A stretch of DNA of 64,000 nt, taken from Microcyclospora pomicola (lineage: Eukaryota > Ascomycota > Dothideomycetes > Capnodiales). The stretch spans positions 124,001-188,000 of the forward strand of contig NHNY01000011.1 in assembly GCA_002786065.1 (NCBI GenBank), in the 5' to 3' direction. The notes under the pieces are model-generated. The model saw only the letters and a list, made by a program, of their open reading frames with translations. It had not been told where the DNA came from and searched no databases. This document shows, one piece after another, positions 44,363 to 54,878 of this stretch (its first letter is position 1; every line of letters begins with the position of its first letter). A program made the translations under genes and the position numbers.

Positions 44363-47300
44363 TTATCTGTACACAATATTGACGCCACGTCCGTCGAAGC
44401 TCTTCCGCGACCCAGAATAATCCCCACCTGACTGCGCAGGACCAATTCCCGAGGTCACTAAGGCGGACGAGGATGCGCGCTGGTGCAGGCTTGTTCTGAG
44501 TTTGGTGCCCAAGGCGGGCGCGGGAGAATATGGATCCCGATACGCGCCCGAGCGCTTCGCCGCTTCCTTCAAGTAGTCACGCACCCGTCTCTTCATGCCT
44601 TTGGTCTCTTCGAGCGGTACGCCCTTTTCGTCGCGAGAGATGCCGGAGCGCTGGACGCGGGCGCTGTAGAGACCGCCGCTGCAGATGTCGGCGCCGTAGC
44701 CGCCCCACCATGTCCGACCGTACAGGGCGATGGAGAAGTAATTGACGGTGGCCGTCCGGTTGAGGAAGAACGTGTAGCGAGCGACGATCCAGGCCCCGTC
44801 TTTGTTGACGACTTCGGTCCGCTCGCAGCCGAGTACATGCAGGCATTCGCGGATGGTGTCGATCAGCCACTCGAGGCTGTGGCACGCAAAGCACTCCGAG
44901 CGGCCGGGGACTAGGGGCCCATTCGAGTGTAATTTGGCACGGGACGTCGGCGAGAAGACTCCTAGTAGGTCGCTTTCGGCCGCGAAAAAGCGGCCACGAC
45001 AGACATTGGTAAGTGAAAAGAACGGATCGTAGGGAACAGGCCAGGGGCTTTCCTGCTCGAACACGTTCCGACCCAACTGCATTCTATGCTGCTTCTGCCA
45101 GTCTGTTCTGCCTACGTAAGCGAACGCTTGGGCGCGGCTTTTGTTGGGATCCAGCGTATATTTCGGATAGCCAGCGTAGAAGCGCTGGATAGGCTCAGTA
45201 AGCAGAAATGCTAGCATTGACTCTGTCGAAAAGAATGCCGGATCCAGGATTGTATCTTCCGCCATAGTATCGCGGTTCTGTACTGCATTTTGCAGGTGAC
45301 TGATGTACTGGGTCCGCGGGATGCCCATCAGACATTCTGCCTGTTCAGCACGAATATGTCTGTAGAGACCAGGCCGCAGACCGTCCTGGAATGGTAGACC
45401 GCATTCGGCGAGTGTATATGAGAGAAGTGCTTCAGCTCTACGGTTCAGCAGAGCATACGTGTCTCCTAGCCAGTATGCAGCTGCGCAATCACCAGCATCT
45501 AATCTTGACGCTGTGGTGATCGGCTTGTTGAGGACCGAGATGAAGAGAATCAGAGCTTTGTGCCATTTTCCTTGCATGCTCGCAGCAACGCCAAGTAGAT
45601 ATCGGATTCTTCTTGCCACTTCGTCCTCGCCAAGCTCCACCTGTCGCTTGAGGTGCGCCCAGAGATAATCTTCAGCCTCAGACCATCGCTGCTCGGCATC
45701 CCAGTATTGTAAAATGTGGTTGACTCGCGCTATGTCCATGCGAGCTTCGGTGTCCCTTTCGATATCGCCAGAAACGTGTCCCTCGAGATCGGTCCGTCTC
45801 GATCGGGACCTTGAGGCAAGCCCTTCAACTAATACCTGTTGGTCGCGGCTGATATGGCTCTCACGCACGACTTCCTTATCACTCCCCCGTACACGAGGCT
45901 CACTCACTTCGATCCCTTCAGAGTCGGTATTGCGGTTGCGCGCAAATGCTTTTCGCAGCAAAGGCGGCGACTTATTGACATCATCAGAGACTGCCTCCTT
46001 TTCATCATCCGCTGGAAGTGGATGCTGTGGCTGAGCAAGCTCAATGCTACGATCTTGCAGCTCAGCTATTGCAAGATGCTCTGGTAGATTGGACGGCTTC
46101 TCGAGTAGCAACGGCCGTTTAGCATTCGCTGTAGTCGTAGATTGTCGTGTGGGAGGGCTAATCACTACATCAGGTATCTCTCGTGTTCCAGGGAGTTCAC
46201 AGGACTTTGCCCGTTGACGCGGCATACCCGGAGAAGACGGACGTGATGTTGTGTAGAGATCTTCTGACGACTGGCTATCCCTCCGAACTCTGGCCGGCTT
46301 CGGCAGGTCTGGATTAGTGATTCGATAGGATCGTTTGAGCTCATGCGATGCAGACCGCAAGCGCGACGGTTTTTGAGGCACTAGCGGCGAGCTCGCAGAT
46401 CTTGGGTGAGGTAGCATTATTTTCGGAATGGGTGGCGCTTCACGCTGAGGCGGTGGCGGGCTCATATTTCCTAAACGTTGTTGTTCATGCAGACTTCTGC
46501 TGTGTGGCACATTTTCCAAATGTGGATTTGTGTTAGACAATATACTTTTCGACAAGATGTCTTCCAAGGATTTCCTCAGCTTGTCTGAGAATGATATGGA
46601 CTCAGCTTCACCATCCTGATGAACTGTAGCCTCCTGAGAAGCTAAAGACTTAGGACTTTGGGGTTGGTCCAATCCTGGAATGTCATCATTGGCTTTCGGT
46701 ACGGCAGAGTCAATTCTGATTGGCGACTCTCTGGATGTTTGTGCCTCCGTTGACGCATGAATCGAAGTGGAATTGCTGACCTGTGCAAGACTTGTGTTGA
46801 TGTCTTTGCTGATGAGTACATCCCTCGGTTTGGCAGCGAGCTGGATCGGCTTCAAGTCATCATTTTGTACGTCGGCCGCATGGACGATGCTCGGCTCAAT
46901 CTCTATTTGCTTGCCTCTCTCCTGATCGCGGCCAGGATCTGTTTCTGGTTCTATGTTTCGATTGACAGCTTGTTCGCCCCCGGAGGCGGAAGCGGGCTTG
47001 CCACCCATCTTTGTTTCTGACTCGTCACTCACTTCTACATCGATCGCTTCGCACTCTTGTTGGAGACTTAGTTGCAATTGAGATCCAGTCGAGTGTTCGG
47101 CAGACCTCGATACGCAGTTCGACTCCTCGTCCATTGCGATAGCGGGTCCGCTTAGCCTAGGCAGATGAGGTTCCACTCTCTCCGGTATGCTCTCGGCCGT
47201 GGTTTCGAAGCTTGTGTTAGAACTGGCGGAGTTCACACGAGCGTGCGTTTGTGCAGCCAGTCTCGACGAAAAGTGATTTACTTGTCGGGAAGCAAGCCTT

Positions 47301-48064
47301 GCAGCTACAACAGCTCCAACGGTCCCAAGGTCGTTAGAAGCTTGATCTTTCTCACCATGATGTACTGAACTTCCAACAGCAGCCGTTGAATCTGGTGTAC
47401 CGATTCCATCGTGATTCAGGGGAGTCTGGAACTCGCTCTTGGATATCATGTCTCCTTTCTGTGAGATCATAGATACCGCACTTGCGATGTCCACAGACAG
47501 AGGGTCCGGCGATCCAAAAGGCAAATTCGACCATGAACTCGGCGTCGGCGAAGACATCGGAGAGTACGCTGGAAACTCTGGTTCTAGCGTCGTCAAATCT
47601 TTGGTCAGCAGACTCGACTTCCAGGCCTCCAATGCATTGGACAGGTTCTCCGTAACAACTGCCAAGCTTGCTTTCAACTTCTTGATGGTACTCTGGCTTT
47701 CGATCCATTGTTCTCCGCTCTCCCGAAAGTGATGTAGAACACCATCAATCTCGAGCAAGACTTCCTTGCTTTCGCCCACAACGAGCACAAGGCGCTGGTC
47801 TTCAGGGGGCGCGGTAGCTTCACCAAGGACGTCGTCCACTTCTTCGAGCTCATTGCGTAGCAGCTTGACAGCCTTGGCGATCGGCCGGAAGTACTCTCGT
47901 TCATTGTTACCTAAATTGAGGGGACTGAGGTTAGCACAAGCTGTGACAGAAGCCGCTTCTATCGAAGATGAACGTGGCATACATTCAACGTAGATTCGGT
48001 GAGCCAAAGCGTGCGCGCTCTGCCACTCGGTAGCGCTTGGAGACAATGACGATGACGACGACAT
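44363..48064 (-). CDS. Large protein of unknown function with helical N-terminal domain
   Basis: I annotate two exons, 48064-47983 and 47910-44363 (1209 residues). The 72-nt intron (donor GTATGC, branch GCTAAC, acceptor TTTAG) is a multiple of three and contains no stop, so an unspliced 1233-residue form is also open. The N-terminal 130 residues are helical (EYFRPIAKAVKLLRNEL, VLLEIDGVLHHF), like the opening domains of many fungal ankyrin/STAND proteins. Residues about 150-730 are Ser/Pro/Glu-rich and disordered. About 740-880 looks TPR-like (NHILQYWDAEQRWSEAEDYL, YLLGVAASMQGKWHKAL, YWLGDTYALLNRRAEALL). The C-terminal 300 residues are dense, aromatic-rich and conserved-looking (GRTWWGGYGADICSGGLY). 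I do not recognise the family. There is no signal peptide or membrane helix; scaffold or signalling use is a guess. Confidence 0.75.
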   Translation of the reverse strand: MSSSSSLSPSATEWQSAHALAHRIYVECMPRSSSIEAASVTACANLSPLNLGNNEREYFRPIAKAVKLLRNELEEVDDVLGEATAPPEDQRLVLVVGESKEVLLEIDGVLHHFRESGEQWIESQSTIKKLKASLAVVTENLSNALEAWKSSLLTKDLTTLEPEFPAYSPMSSPTPSSWSNLPFGSPDPLSVDIASAVSMISQKGDMISKSEFQTPLNHDGIGTPDSTAAVGSSVHHGEKDQASNDLGTVGAVVAARLASRQVNHFSSRLAAQTHARVNSASSNTSFETTAESIPERVEPHLPRLSGPAIAMDEESNCVSRSAEHSTGSQLQLSLQQECEAIDVEVSDESETKMGGKPASASGGEQAVNRNIEPETDPGRDQERGKQIEIEPSIVHAADVQNDDLKPIQLAAKPRDVLISKDINTSLAQVSNSTSIHASTEAQTSRESPIRIDSAVPKANDDIPGLDQPQSPKSLASQEATVHQDGEAESISFSDKLRKSLEDILSKSILSNTNPHLENVPHSRSLHEQQRLGNMSPPPPQREAPPIPKIMLPHPRSASSPLVPQKPSRLRSASHELKRSYRITNPDLPKPARVRRDSQSSEDLYTTSRPSSPGMPRQRAKSCELPGTREIPDVVISPPTRQSTTTANAKRPLLLEKPSNLPEHLAIAELQDRSIELAQPQHPLPADDEKEAVSDDVNKSPPLLRKAFARNRNTDSEGIEVSEPRVRGSDKEVVRESHISRDQQVLVEGLASRSRSRRTDLEGHVSGDIERDTEARMDIARVNHILQYWDAEQRWSEAEDYLWAHLKRQVELGEDEVARRIRYLLGVAASMQGKWHKALILFISVLNKPITTASRLDAGDCAAAYWLGDTYALLNRRAEALLSYTLAECGLPFQDGLRPGLYRHIRAEQAECLMGIPRTQYISHLQNAVQNRDTMAEDTILDPAFFSTESMLAFLLTEPIQRFYAGYPKYTLDPNKSRAQAFAYVGRTDWQKQHRMQLGRNVFEQESPWPVPYDPFFSLTNVCRGRFFAAESDLLGVFSPTSRAKLHSNGPLVPGRSECFACHSLEWLIDTIRECLHVLGCERTEVVNKDGAWIVARYTFFLNRTATVNYFSIALYGRTWWGGYGADICSGGLYSARVQRSGISRDEKGVPLEETKGMKRRVRDYLKEAAKRSGAYRDPYSPAPALGTKLRTSLHQRASSSALVTSGIGPAQSGGDYSGSRKSFDGRGVNIVYR

Positions 48065-49585
48065 GACTGGAGATCACGCCGCACCCGTGCTTGTGCAGGA
48101 AGCAATGACAAAGCGTCTTTCCTGTGTCTGTCGTGGACCCGTGACGGCGCTTATCTGCGTGATTTGCGTCTGTGCCGTGGATTTGTGGTCTCAAGGCCAA
48201 GTGGAGAAACGATAGCTGTATCCAAACATGAATTTGGAATAAAAGCAAGTCTTCTGTCGAAACAACCCAGGTCAGGCCGGCGATACCTCGATTGATATTG
48301 GAGCCCGCAAAAGGGACCCTGCTCGAAAAAGCTTCAGCAGAACCCAATGCCTCAATGCACGGGCAGACAAACGCTGTCGGGCAGCCTGCAGACTCCAGGC
48401 ATTGTTGCAGATGGTAAAACACAATGCGAGATAAGAACAAAAGATGAACAAAGGCCGCTCGAGCCTACCTGCCTGTCGATCTAGTGACAGGGTTGTCCAT
48501 TGACCAGCCATTGTGTGGGTGACATGCAGGGAGGAGGCACAGCAGCTGGCCCCAGTGCGCCGGCATCGTGCCACTTCCCTAGAACCCAGCACCCAAACGT
48601 GCACCCATCGAGATGTCGCACCGGCCCAAACCAGCATCAGATCAAGGCCAGCCTCATGCGCCCCGCCGACATGAAACAAAAGCGCATCAAGCATTACGAG
48701 AGGGTGTGGCATCAAAAGCCTGATGGACAGCCCGCTTCCCCCCTACGGAAGAGGATCAAATTTGTGATGAAGTTAAAGTGAGCCACACTACATGCCGCCG
48801 GCGGGCCAGAAGCCTCGTCCCGACAGCGGAGAGTGGGCCCGGCGGCTGTTGGGAGGTTGTGATTCGTAAATTTCTGAGCTCTTGCATGGTCTGAGCCTCC
48901 AAGAGCTGCATACATACCATCAATAAGCTCCCTAGGTACATATGTACAGTATGTATGTACATGGGAGGCTGCGAGTTAGCATAAACTGTGTCGTGATCAA
49001 CGACTCGAAAGTGCATTGCCATAGGCACAAGGTTTCCACCACGTCCATGTATAGAATGCAGTAAACTCTACCAGCTATCTTACTGCTGCACAGCCCGACT
49101 TGTGCAGCGCAATGGCGACAATGTATCAAAAACTACTGCTTAAGTTCAACTAGACGATCTGATCGCACACGATACACCATCAGAGTCCTGCCTAGACTCG
49201 AGTGAACCAAGGCGCAGTCATGCATGATTCACGCTCGCACCTTCAACAAGATAAGATGTATCTCTCAATCTTGGATAACCATATTCGTCATGTACACTCA
49301 ACTATGATTCTGGACGGACTCACATCACCAGATCAATCCTGATGTACACTTGTAGGAAGCCAAAAGGTTCATTTCCTGTCTTGGTATCTACATATCTGCT
49401 GTCGTTATCGTGATCATCGTCATGTACAAATGTACCCAACTTTTTTTCGTCCCCAGGCCTGGTTTGCGTTTCCTTCTTCGAACATCAAAACGATCGAAGG
49501 CTCATGCAAAGATGTTTTTCGTCCGCCGGGTACGATTATGGCGGAAGTGACCTCGAGATGAATTCCACGTCAGGAGCCAACCGCA
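48065..49585. other. Intergenic, no gene recognised
   Basis: This gap lies upstream of the orphan gene and downstream of the beta-glucosidase, both on the minus strand. The left part is the orphan gene's promoter and leader. A 147-codon minus-strand frame at 48715-48272 and a 93-codon + frame at 48500-48781 overlap each other and show no motif. A 12-bp palindrome, GTACATATGTAC, lies at 48936-48947. Confidence 0.45.
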
Positions 49586-52535
49586 CTACCAGTGGCTGCC
49601 ATCGCTGGGAGGACCCCAGCTAGGTGGGGCTTTGTAGCCGCCAGGACCGCCATGGGTGTAGGTGGGGCGAGCATGGGATGTCTTGTGGGAAGTGCTCATG
49701 CTGCTGGTCGAGCTCGCTGGGGCGCTGGCGCTGGCGCTGCCGACGGACGAGGTGGAGTTGCTGGTGGAAGTGCCGAGCTTGAGGCTAGCGCTGAGCGGGA
49801 GGTTCCTGCTGGAGCTGCCGACATAGACGGTCTTGGGGTAGCTGGAGATGTACCAGTTCTGGGCGGCCGGGTCCCAGCTGCTGAGGTCTTTACGCGTGAT
49901 CCCTGCGGAGAAGGTGGTGGAGGAGCCGGCAGCGATGGTCAAACGGTCGAAGTTTCGAAGTACGACTTTGGGGTCATTGGGTCCACCAAGGCTGACGTAC
50001 AACTGCGGTACCTCGTCACCCTCGACAGCACCCGTGTTGGTGATCGTGGCAGTGACGTTGAAGAGGATGTCCCACAGTGCTGTGTTTCCGCCAGGAGCGA
50101 CCTTGCTACCAGCTGGCAAGTACGGCTGAGGTTCGCTGTCAGACGAGCCATCAGGGAATGCATAATCAACACCATAATCCGGGTCAGCAGAGCTGGACGC
50201 AAAGTCGGTCGAGTTGATGTATGGGTAGATGTATGCGTAAACGCGGTGGAAGTCGGTCGGGTAGACGTAGTCAGAGCTGTCGTTCGAGATTGTGCCGAAG
50301 GTTGGCGCAGATGCCGTCTCACCAGTAGTGGGAGTGTACGCCGGCACGGTGTTGGCAACGACTTCTAGATTCGAGTACTCGAAAGTGGTGTAGGACAAGC
50401 CGAAACCGAATTCATAAATTGGAGTTTCGTTGGCTCGGTCGAATCCGCGATAATCGATGAACACGCCTTCTTGGAAGTTATCCTGTGGTCCAAGGACACC
50501 ATTGTTTGTCTCGTACAACAGGTCGGAGCTGTATTGGCCGCGGTAAGCGCCCCACGTGAAGGGCATCTTGCCACCTGGATTCACTTTACCATACAGGACG
50601 TCCGTGATAGCGTTACCGGACTCCTGTCCTGGAATACCAGCCCAGACAATAGCGCTGACGTTGGGGTGGTCGTACCAGGCATCGACCAAGACTGCACCCA
50701 CAGTGTGCATCACAACAACGGTGTTGTTGCAGTTGCCAGTCACATTCTTGATCAAGGCGTCGCCTTCGTGCCAGAGGGTGAGGTTGTTACGGTCACCTTC
50801 GTTACCGTCGACAACGATGTAGCCTTCTCCTGCGTCAGCATTGACGAACACGAGGCACACGCCTCCAAGATCTGCAGTACGGTGTGCAAGCGCTCCGATT
50901 TGAGTGTATGCAAAGTCGTCGATGACATCCTCGATCGCGCCACCTTGGCTAATCACCTCAGCCTTGATGGCTTCAAGTGGCGTCACGAGGTAGGGGAAAT
51001 TGGCAGTACCGGAACCCCAGCCCATGGCCAGAGTGCCGTTATCGCATCCACGATCGGAACATCCATTAGGGCCGTACTGGTTTTCGGCTGCATCAGTGCC
51101 GAAGATCGCCGTAAGCTTTTCCTTGCCAGTCAAAGGCAGAACTCCATTGTTCTTCAGCAGGACTGTGCCTTTGGCAGCTTGTTCACGGATGCTCTCGGCG
51201 TGGTTGCCTCGCACATCAACATGGTGGTTGATCAAAGTGTAGTCCTCGGATGCATAGTAGTGTTGATAACCGAACGTGTCCAAAGTCCAAGATGAGAAGT
51301 TTGGCGCATCTGGAACCTGGTTGTTCTCGCGGTCCACGTAGTACCAGCCAGCAACGATACGGACCGCCATATCGTCAAGACGCCACTGCGGGACGGTTCC
51401 GTTGAGTACAGCAATGGTCAGGTTGGCACCCCAGTAGCTGGTAGTGCTGTCAAAGCCAACGTCACCCGGCATGCTCATGTCCATGCCGGCAAGCGCAGAT
51501 GAGACACCGGAGTGGTGCGCACCCCAATCGCTCATGACGAAACCCTGGAAGCCGAGCTCGTTCTTGAGCAAGTAGTTGAGCATGTACGAGTTCTGGCAAG
51601 CGTACGAGTTGTTGACTTGGTTGTACGAGCACATGACGCTGGCCGTGCCGGCCTTGACTGCCTCGGCGAATGGCCAAAGGTAGAGTTCGTGCATGGTGAT
51701 ATCATCGATGTTGGAGCTGATGGAAGCTGTGAGATAAGTCGGAGGAGATCCCTGGCGGAAATGCTCTTGTTCATTGCCGATGTAATGCTTGGTGCATGCC
51801 ATGACGCCAGCATCCTGAATACCTTTGATGGTCGCGGCAACTCCAACGCCTGACAAGACAGGGTCCGGTGAGAAACCCTAGGAGAATGTTAGTCATGGAA
51901 GCCAGTATGAATCGAGACGTCGACAATAGCTTGCCTCCCAGTTCCTGCCTAGAAGAGGATCGTTAGCGATCAATTCAACGCGTGTAGAGCTGTCGAGTTC
52001 AAGACTTACCTCCTTCAGGTGATCGGCCCAGGGGTCCGACGACGGGGCCAAGCTGGACGTCGACACCTTTTTCTCGGTGCTCAGAACCCATATCGTAGCC
52101 GCGCTGGTACATGAGTGCGCGGTCCCAAGTCGCAGCAATGGTCACGCCGGCAGGGAACGCGCTGTTGAAGTCGGTGTCTCTCACGCCTAGCGGCGAGTCC
52201 TGCATACACAAGGCCTTGAATCCAAGACGCGGGATCGAGCCAACATTTCCCACACATTTCTCGCCCTCCCAACCCACACCGGTGGTCAGGTTGACCTTCT
52301 CCAGCAGCGTCAAGCCGGAGACAAACTCCTGCGCTGACTTGTATGCATCAGCCCAGTCGCCCAGACCCTCACCCCATGGGGATGGATAATGTGGCGGCGA
52401 GGTTTGGTTGGTTTGCGCACCAGCCACTGCATAAGCTTCGGTTGCGTTTGGGTAGGTGGTGGCACCATCAACGCCGCTCTGTGCAGAAACGAACAAGGGC
52501 AATGCCGCCGCGGCGGCCGCCTTGAGGAAAGACAT
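49586..52535 (-). CDS. Secreted GH3 beta-glucosidase with micro-exon and Ser/Thr-rich tail
   Basis: Three exons, 52535-52010, 51948-51935 (only 14 nt) and 51877-49586 (943 residues). Intron 1 (61 nt) is GTAAGT...TTCTAG. Intron 2 (57 nt) starts with GC (GCAAGC), has branch CTAAC and ends CCTAG. Splicing yields the family's invariant stretch GPLGRSPEGGRNWEGFSPDP, confirming the micro-exon. The signal peptide is MSFLKAAAAAALPLFVSAQS. The nucleophile is Asp297 in GFVMSDWGAHHSG. The candidate acid/base Glu lies in DAGEGYIVVDGNEGDR (position by analogy with other GH3 enzymes). KHYIGNEQEHFRQ and YEFGFGLSYT are further hallmarks. A fibronectin-III-like domain (PQLYVSLGGP, VLRNFDRLTIAAG) is followed by about 70 Ser/Thr/Pro/Gly-rich residues ending GSHW. 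It hydrolyses terminal beta-glucosides such as cellobiose outside the cell. The extra tail makes it longer than the usual 860. Confidence 0.93.
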
Positions 52536-54614
52536 GCTGTGTACAGGGGACTGCAGAACAGCAAATGCTTTCTAAGGAGGCGGGCGATGAAGAAGGTAGA
52601 TGTACTGTAGCTAAAGCAGTGCAGAAGACGAAGCAAGAGGACGGGGAATATATGGGGTCGAGGTTATATTGGGGGAACACTGTGCTTACAACGGTCGGGC
52701 CATTGGCATGATGCGGTGTTTCTTTAGCTTCGGTGTCGCAGGCACGGCTATGACATGTGCAACGACCCGTCCCCGCAATCTGCCTGCACGAGGCGTCGTG
52801 ATGTGCAGTCTACCTTTCCCCATCCAGCCCGGCAGCTTCAGTAGCAACATCGTGCTCGACCAGGTACGCACTCCATAATCAAACCTTGCCGGACAGGACT
52901 CCCTACACTATAGGTCACTCACCATCTTGACTTTTCCTCAGCTCGGGCTGGTCGAGTGCAAGGCAGCCGGTAGCACGGCAGCATTGCAATGTACCTACAT
53001 ACCGGTTCCATGGCCACATGTGGCATCCCCAGGATTTGGAGACGCACTCCGCCATCATCGTCGGGCTACGGAGACACAATCCGAAGCATCCACCTTGATG
53101 CGCGCGACCCACTTGCGCCACGTTTCTCTTGGACCGTATACAATATCTTGTAGCACTTCGCAGCCGGGACGTGCGGCTCTGGGATGTGACCTGTCTGTGA
53201 ACCGTTGCAAGCTTGGAGTGTATGTCCTGGGGAGGGAACCGATGGGCTGCCCGGCGGTGGACTGGTTGCGCGGCCATCACATTACGATTTTGGCATGGAT
53301 TCTCCATACGAAATGCAAGTCACGCAACACTGCAACACTGTATCTCCAAGTCTTGGTGCCCAGTTCGGCCACGGGCAGACGATGAGTGATTTGAACATAG
53401 CCTAAAGAATGCCTTGGAGCACAGACATTCAGGTTTTCATCGGTTCCTCCACAGCACGGCGACAGCTTGCCCGAGTCACAGCTGCCTCCACACGGGGAAG
53501 TCTGCCTGTGCGTCCTCGCCTGTTGGTGCCCAGTCCAAGGCTCGCCGGATCTTGGACATGTCTGCTGCGGTGAGGGGTAGAGTGAAGAATTCGCACATTG
53601 ATCCTGAGACGGCAGTTCAGTACGCACTGGGGTCATCGGTCATCCTCATGGCAGTGTCTTTCGGCAACGGCACCTTCTCCATGAAGAGCTCACGAGCCGT
53701 CAACTTTCTAGACTATTGGCTGAGCTTACCCGTTGCGGTATGCCGCGCTACGGAGTCGAGATTTACTACCGGCTTGGCTTGCGGCCTGAAGACCACCAGC
53801 CGATGCGAGCTCACCTCCATGCTTCCATGTCAGACTTCTCCACGTGAACTTAGCATGGAGGAGAGGCTCCACACAGATGTCTACCTTTCGATGGATACCA
53901 CACTCCATCCTCAGCTAAATGCCGCAAATGCTCTATACACCATGACAGCTCTAGTAAGACCACTCATGGTTTCGGCCCCGAATAGGTGCACCAGGTAAGG
54001 ATTGAGTCACACTTTCATACTTTCATGTTTCATAAAGCCGTTGCCGTTCTGGCATCGTCTCCAAGTCGTTCGAACAAGGGGAACCCAAAGATCATTGAAT
54101 CTCCAAAGACACAGAAAGAAGCAATATGCAGACCCTGGGAGTCTGCACGTCTCGTACATCACGATGTGGAAACCGATGATGAGGCCTTCTAAGGCAGTCT
54201 GCAAATCGATTCAAAGGTCTTCCCTGATGCCTTCTCTGCCCTTCCCACGCTCACAGGTAAAGCGATTACGACCTAGTGGGGCGCAGGAAAAGGTCATGTT
54301 GGATTCCATCATCTGTTGAAAGCACCGAGTACCTTGAAGATTGCGAAACCGACAACCGACTGCCCTATCCCCGTAAGAGTCCTCGAGCCCTCCAACCTCC
54401 CAGATGTCAAGCTGGCTCACGACTGCACGATGGGGCCGATTCCCACGGCCGCATTACCACAAGCAAGGCTAAGTCTTTTTCATCCACTTGACATAAACTG
54501 CTCCGCGCTTCAACCTTTCAGTCCTCCTCCACGAGAAACCAGCAAGAGAGCACATCTTTTCTCCCCTCTCTCATTCACCTGTCCACCCAGACTCACCGTT
54601 CCCCGCTCCTCGCT
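52536..54614. other. Long intergenic region, no gene recognised
   Basis: The first few hundred bases upstream of 52535 form the beta-glucosidase promoter and leader. A + frame at 53414-53998 (opening with TTG, first ATG later) contains a membrane-like AVQYALGSSVILMAVSFGNG but has no recognised family; I give it about 0.15. No repeats or transposon ends were seen. Confidence 0.4.
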
Positions 54615-54878
54615 ATGGCTTCGAAACCTCCAATGAGTCCTACACTGGGGCTTGGTCTCCGCCAACCTGCACGGCATCGAGCTGGGCTGGGCTACTACGA
54701 CTGCAACCCGCGCACGCGGCCACTCTATGGACATGTGGGTTTCGTACCCGAGAGCGTGCAGCGTGAGCTCGCGCCGTCTGAAGGCCGGTATTGCGATTCG
54801 GATCTCGTGACTATACTGAGGCGGACGTGGCAGGCGCGTTATGGGGCGAAGGCTGGGGCTGAAATAGTTGCGCCATAG
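54615..54878 (+). CDS. Possible small protein gene, unknown function
   Basis: Single-exon frame of 87 codons starting at an ATG in good context (CTCGCTATGGCT). It is directly preceded by about 70 nt of pyrimidine- and CACC-rich leader (54540-54614), a common feature just upstream of fungal starts. The product is basic and Pro/Arg-rich (GLGLRQPARHRAGLGYYDCN) with a C-terminal helix-like stretch, DLVTILRRTWQARYG. No signal peptide, membrane segment or known domain. It stands alone in a 3.2-kb gap. The leader and composition argue for a gene; the absence of any known relative argues for caution. Confidence 0.38.
   Translation: MASKPPMSPTLGLGLRQPARHRAGLGYYDCNPRTRPLYGHVGFVPESVQRELAPSEGRYCDSDLVTILRRTWQARYGAKAGAEIVAP

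Noticed and set aside
48930-48965. Palindrome GTACATATGTAC and nearby TATGTAC repeats
   Set aside because: Short and AT-rich; a similar ACATGTACATGT occurs at about 29050. Nothing ties it to a gene start, so it may be chance.
49385-49392. TGTAGATA (minus strand) as a Pumilio-type site in the GH3 3' region
   Set aside because: An 8-base match about 200 nt past the stop is expected by chance, and the 3' UTR length is unknown.
49592-51295. Long plus-strand frames (258 and 274 codons) across the beta-glucosidase
   Set aside because: They lie antisense to a secure GH3 coding region, have low-complexity Gly/Val/Ala composition and no domain. They arise from codon bias on the real strand.
53414-53998. 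194-codon plus-strand frame in the gap downstream of the beta-glucosidase promoter
   Set aside because: It opens with TTG, has no recognised domain or leader, and lies in sequence with several competing frames.
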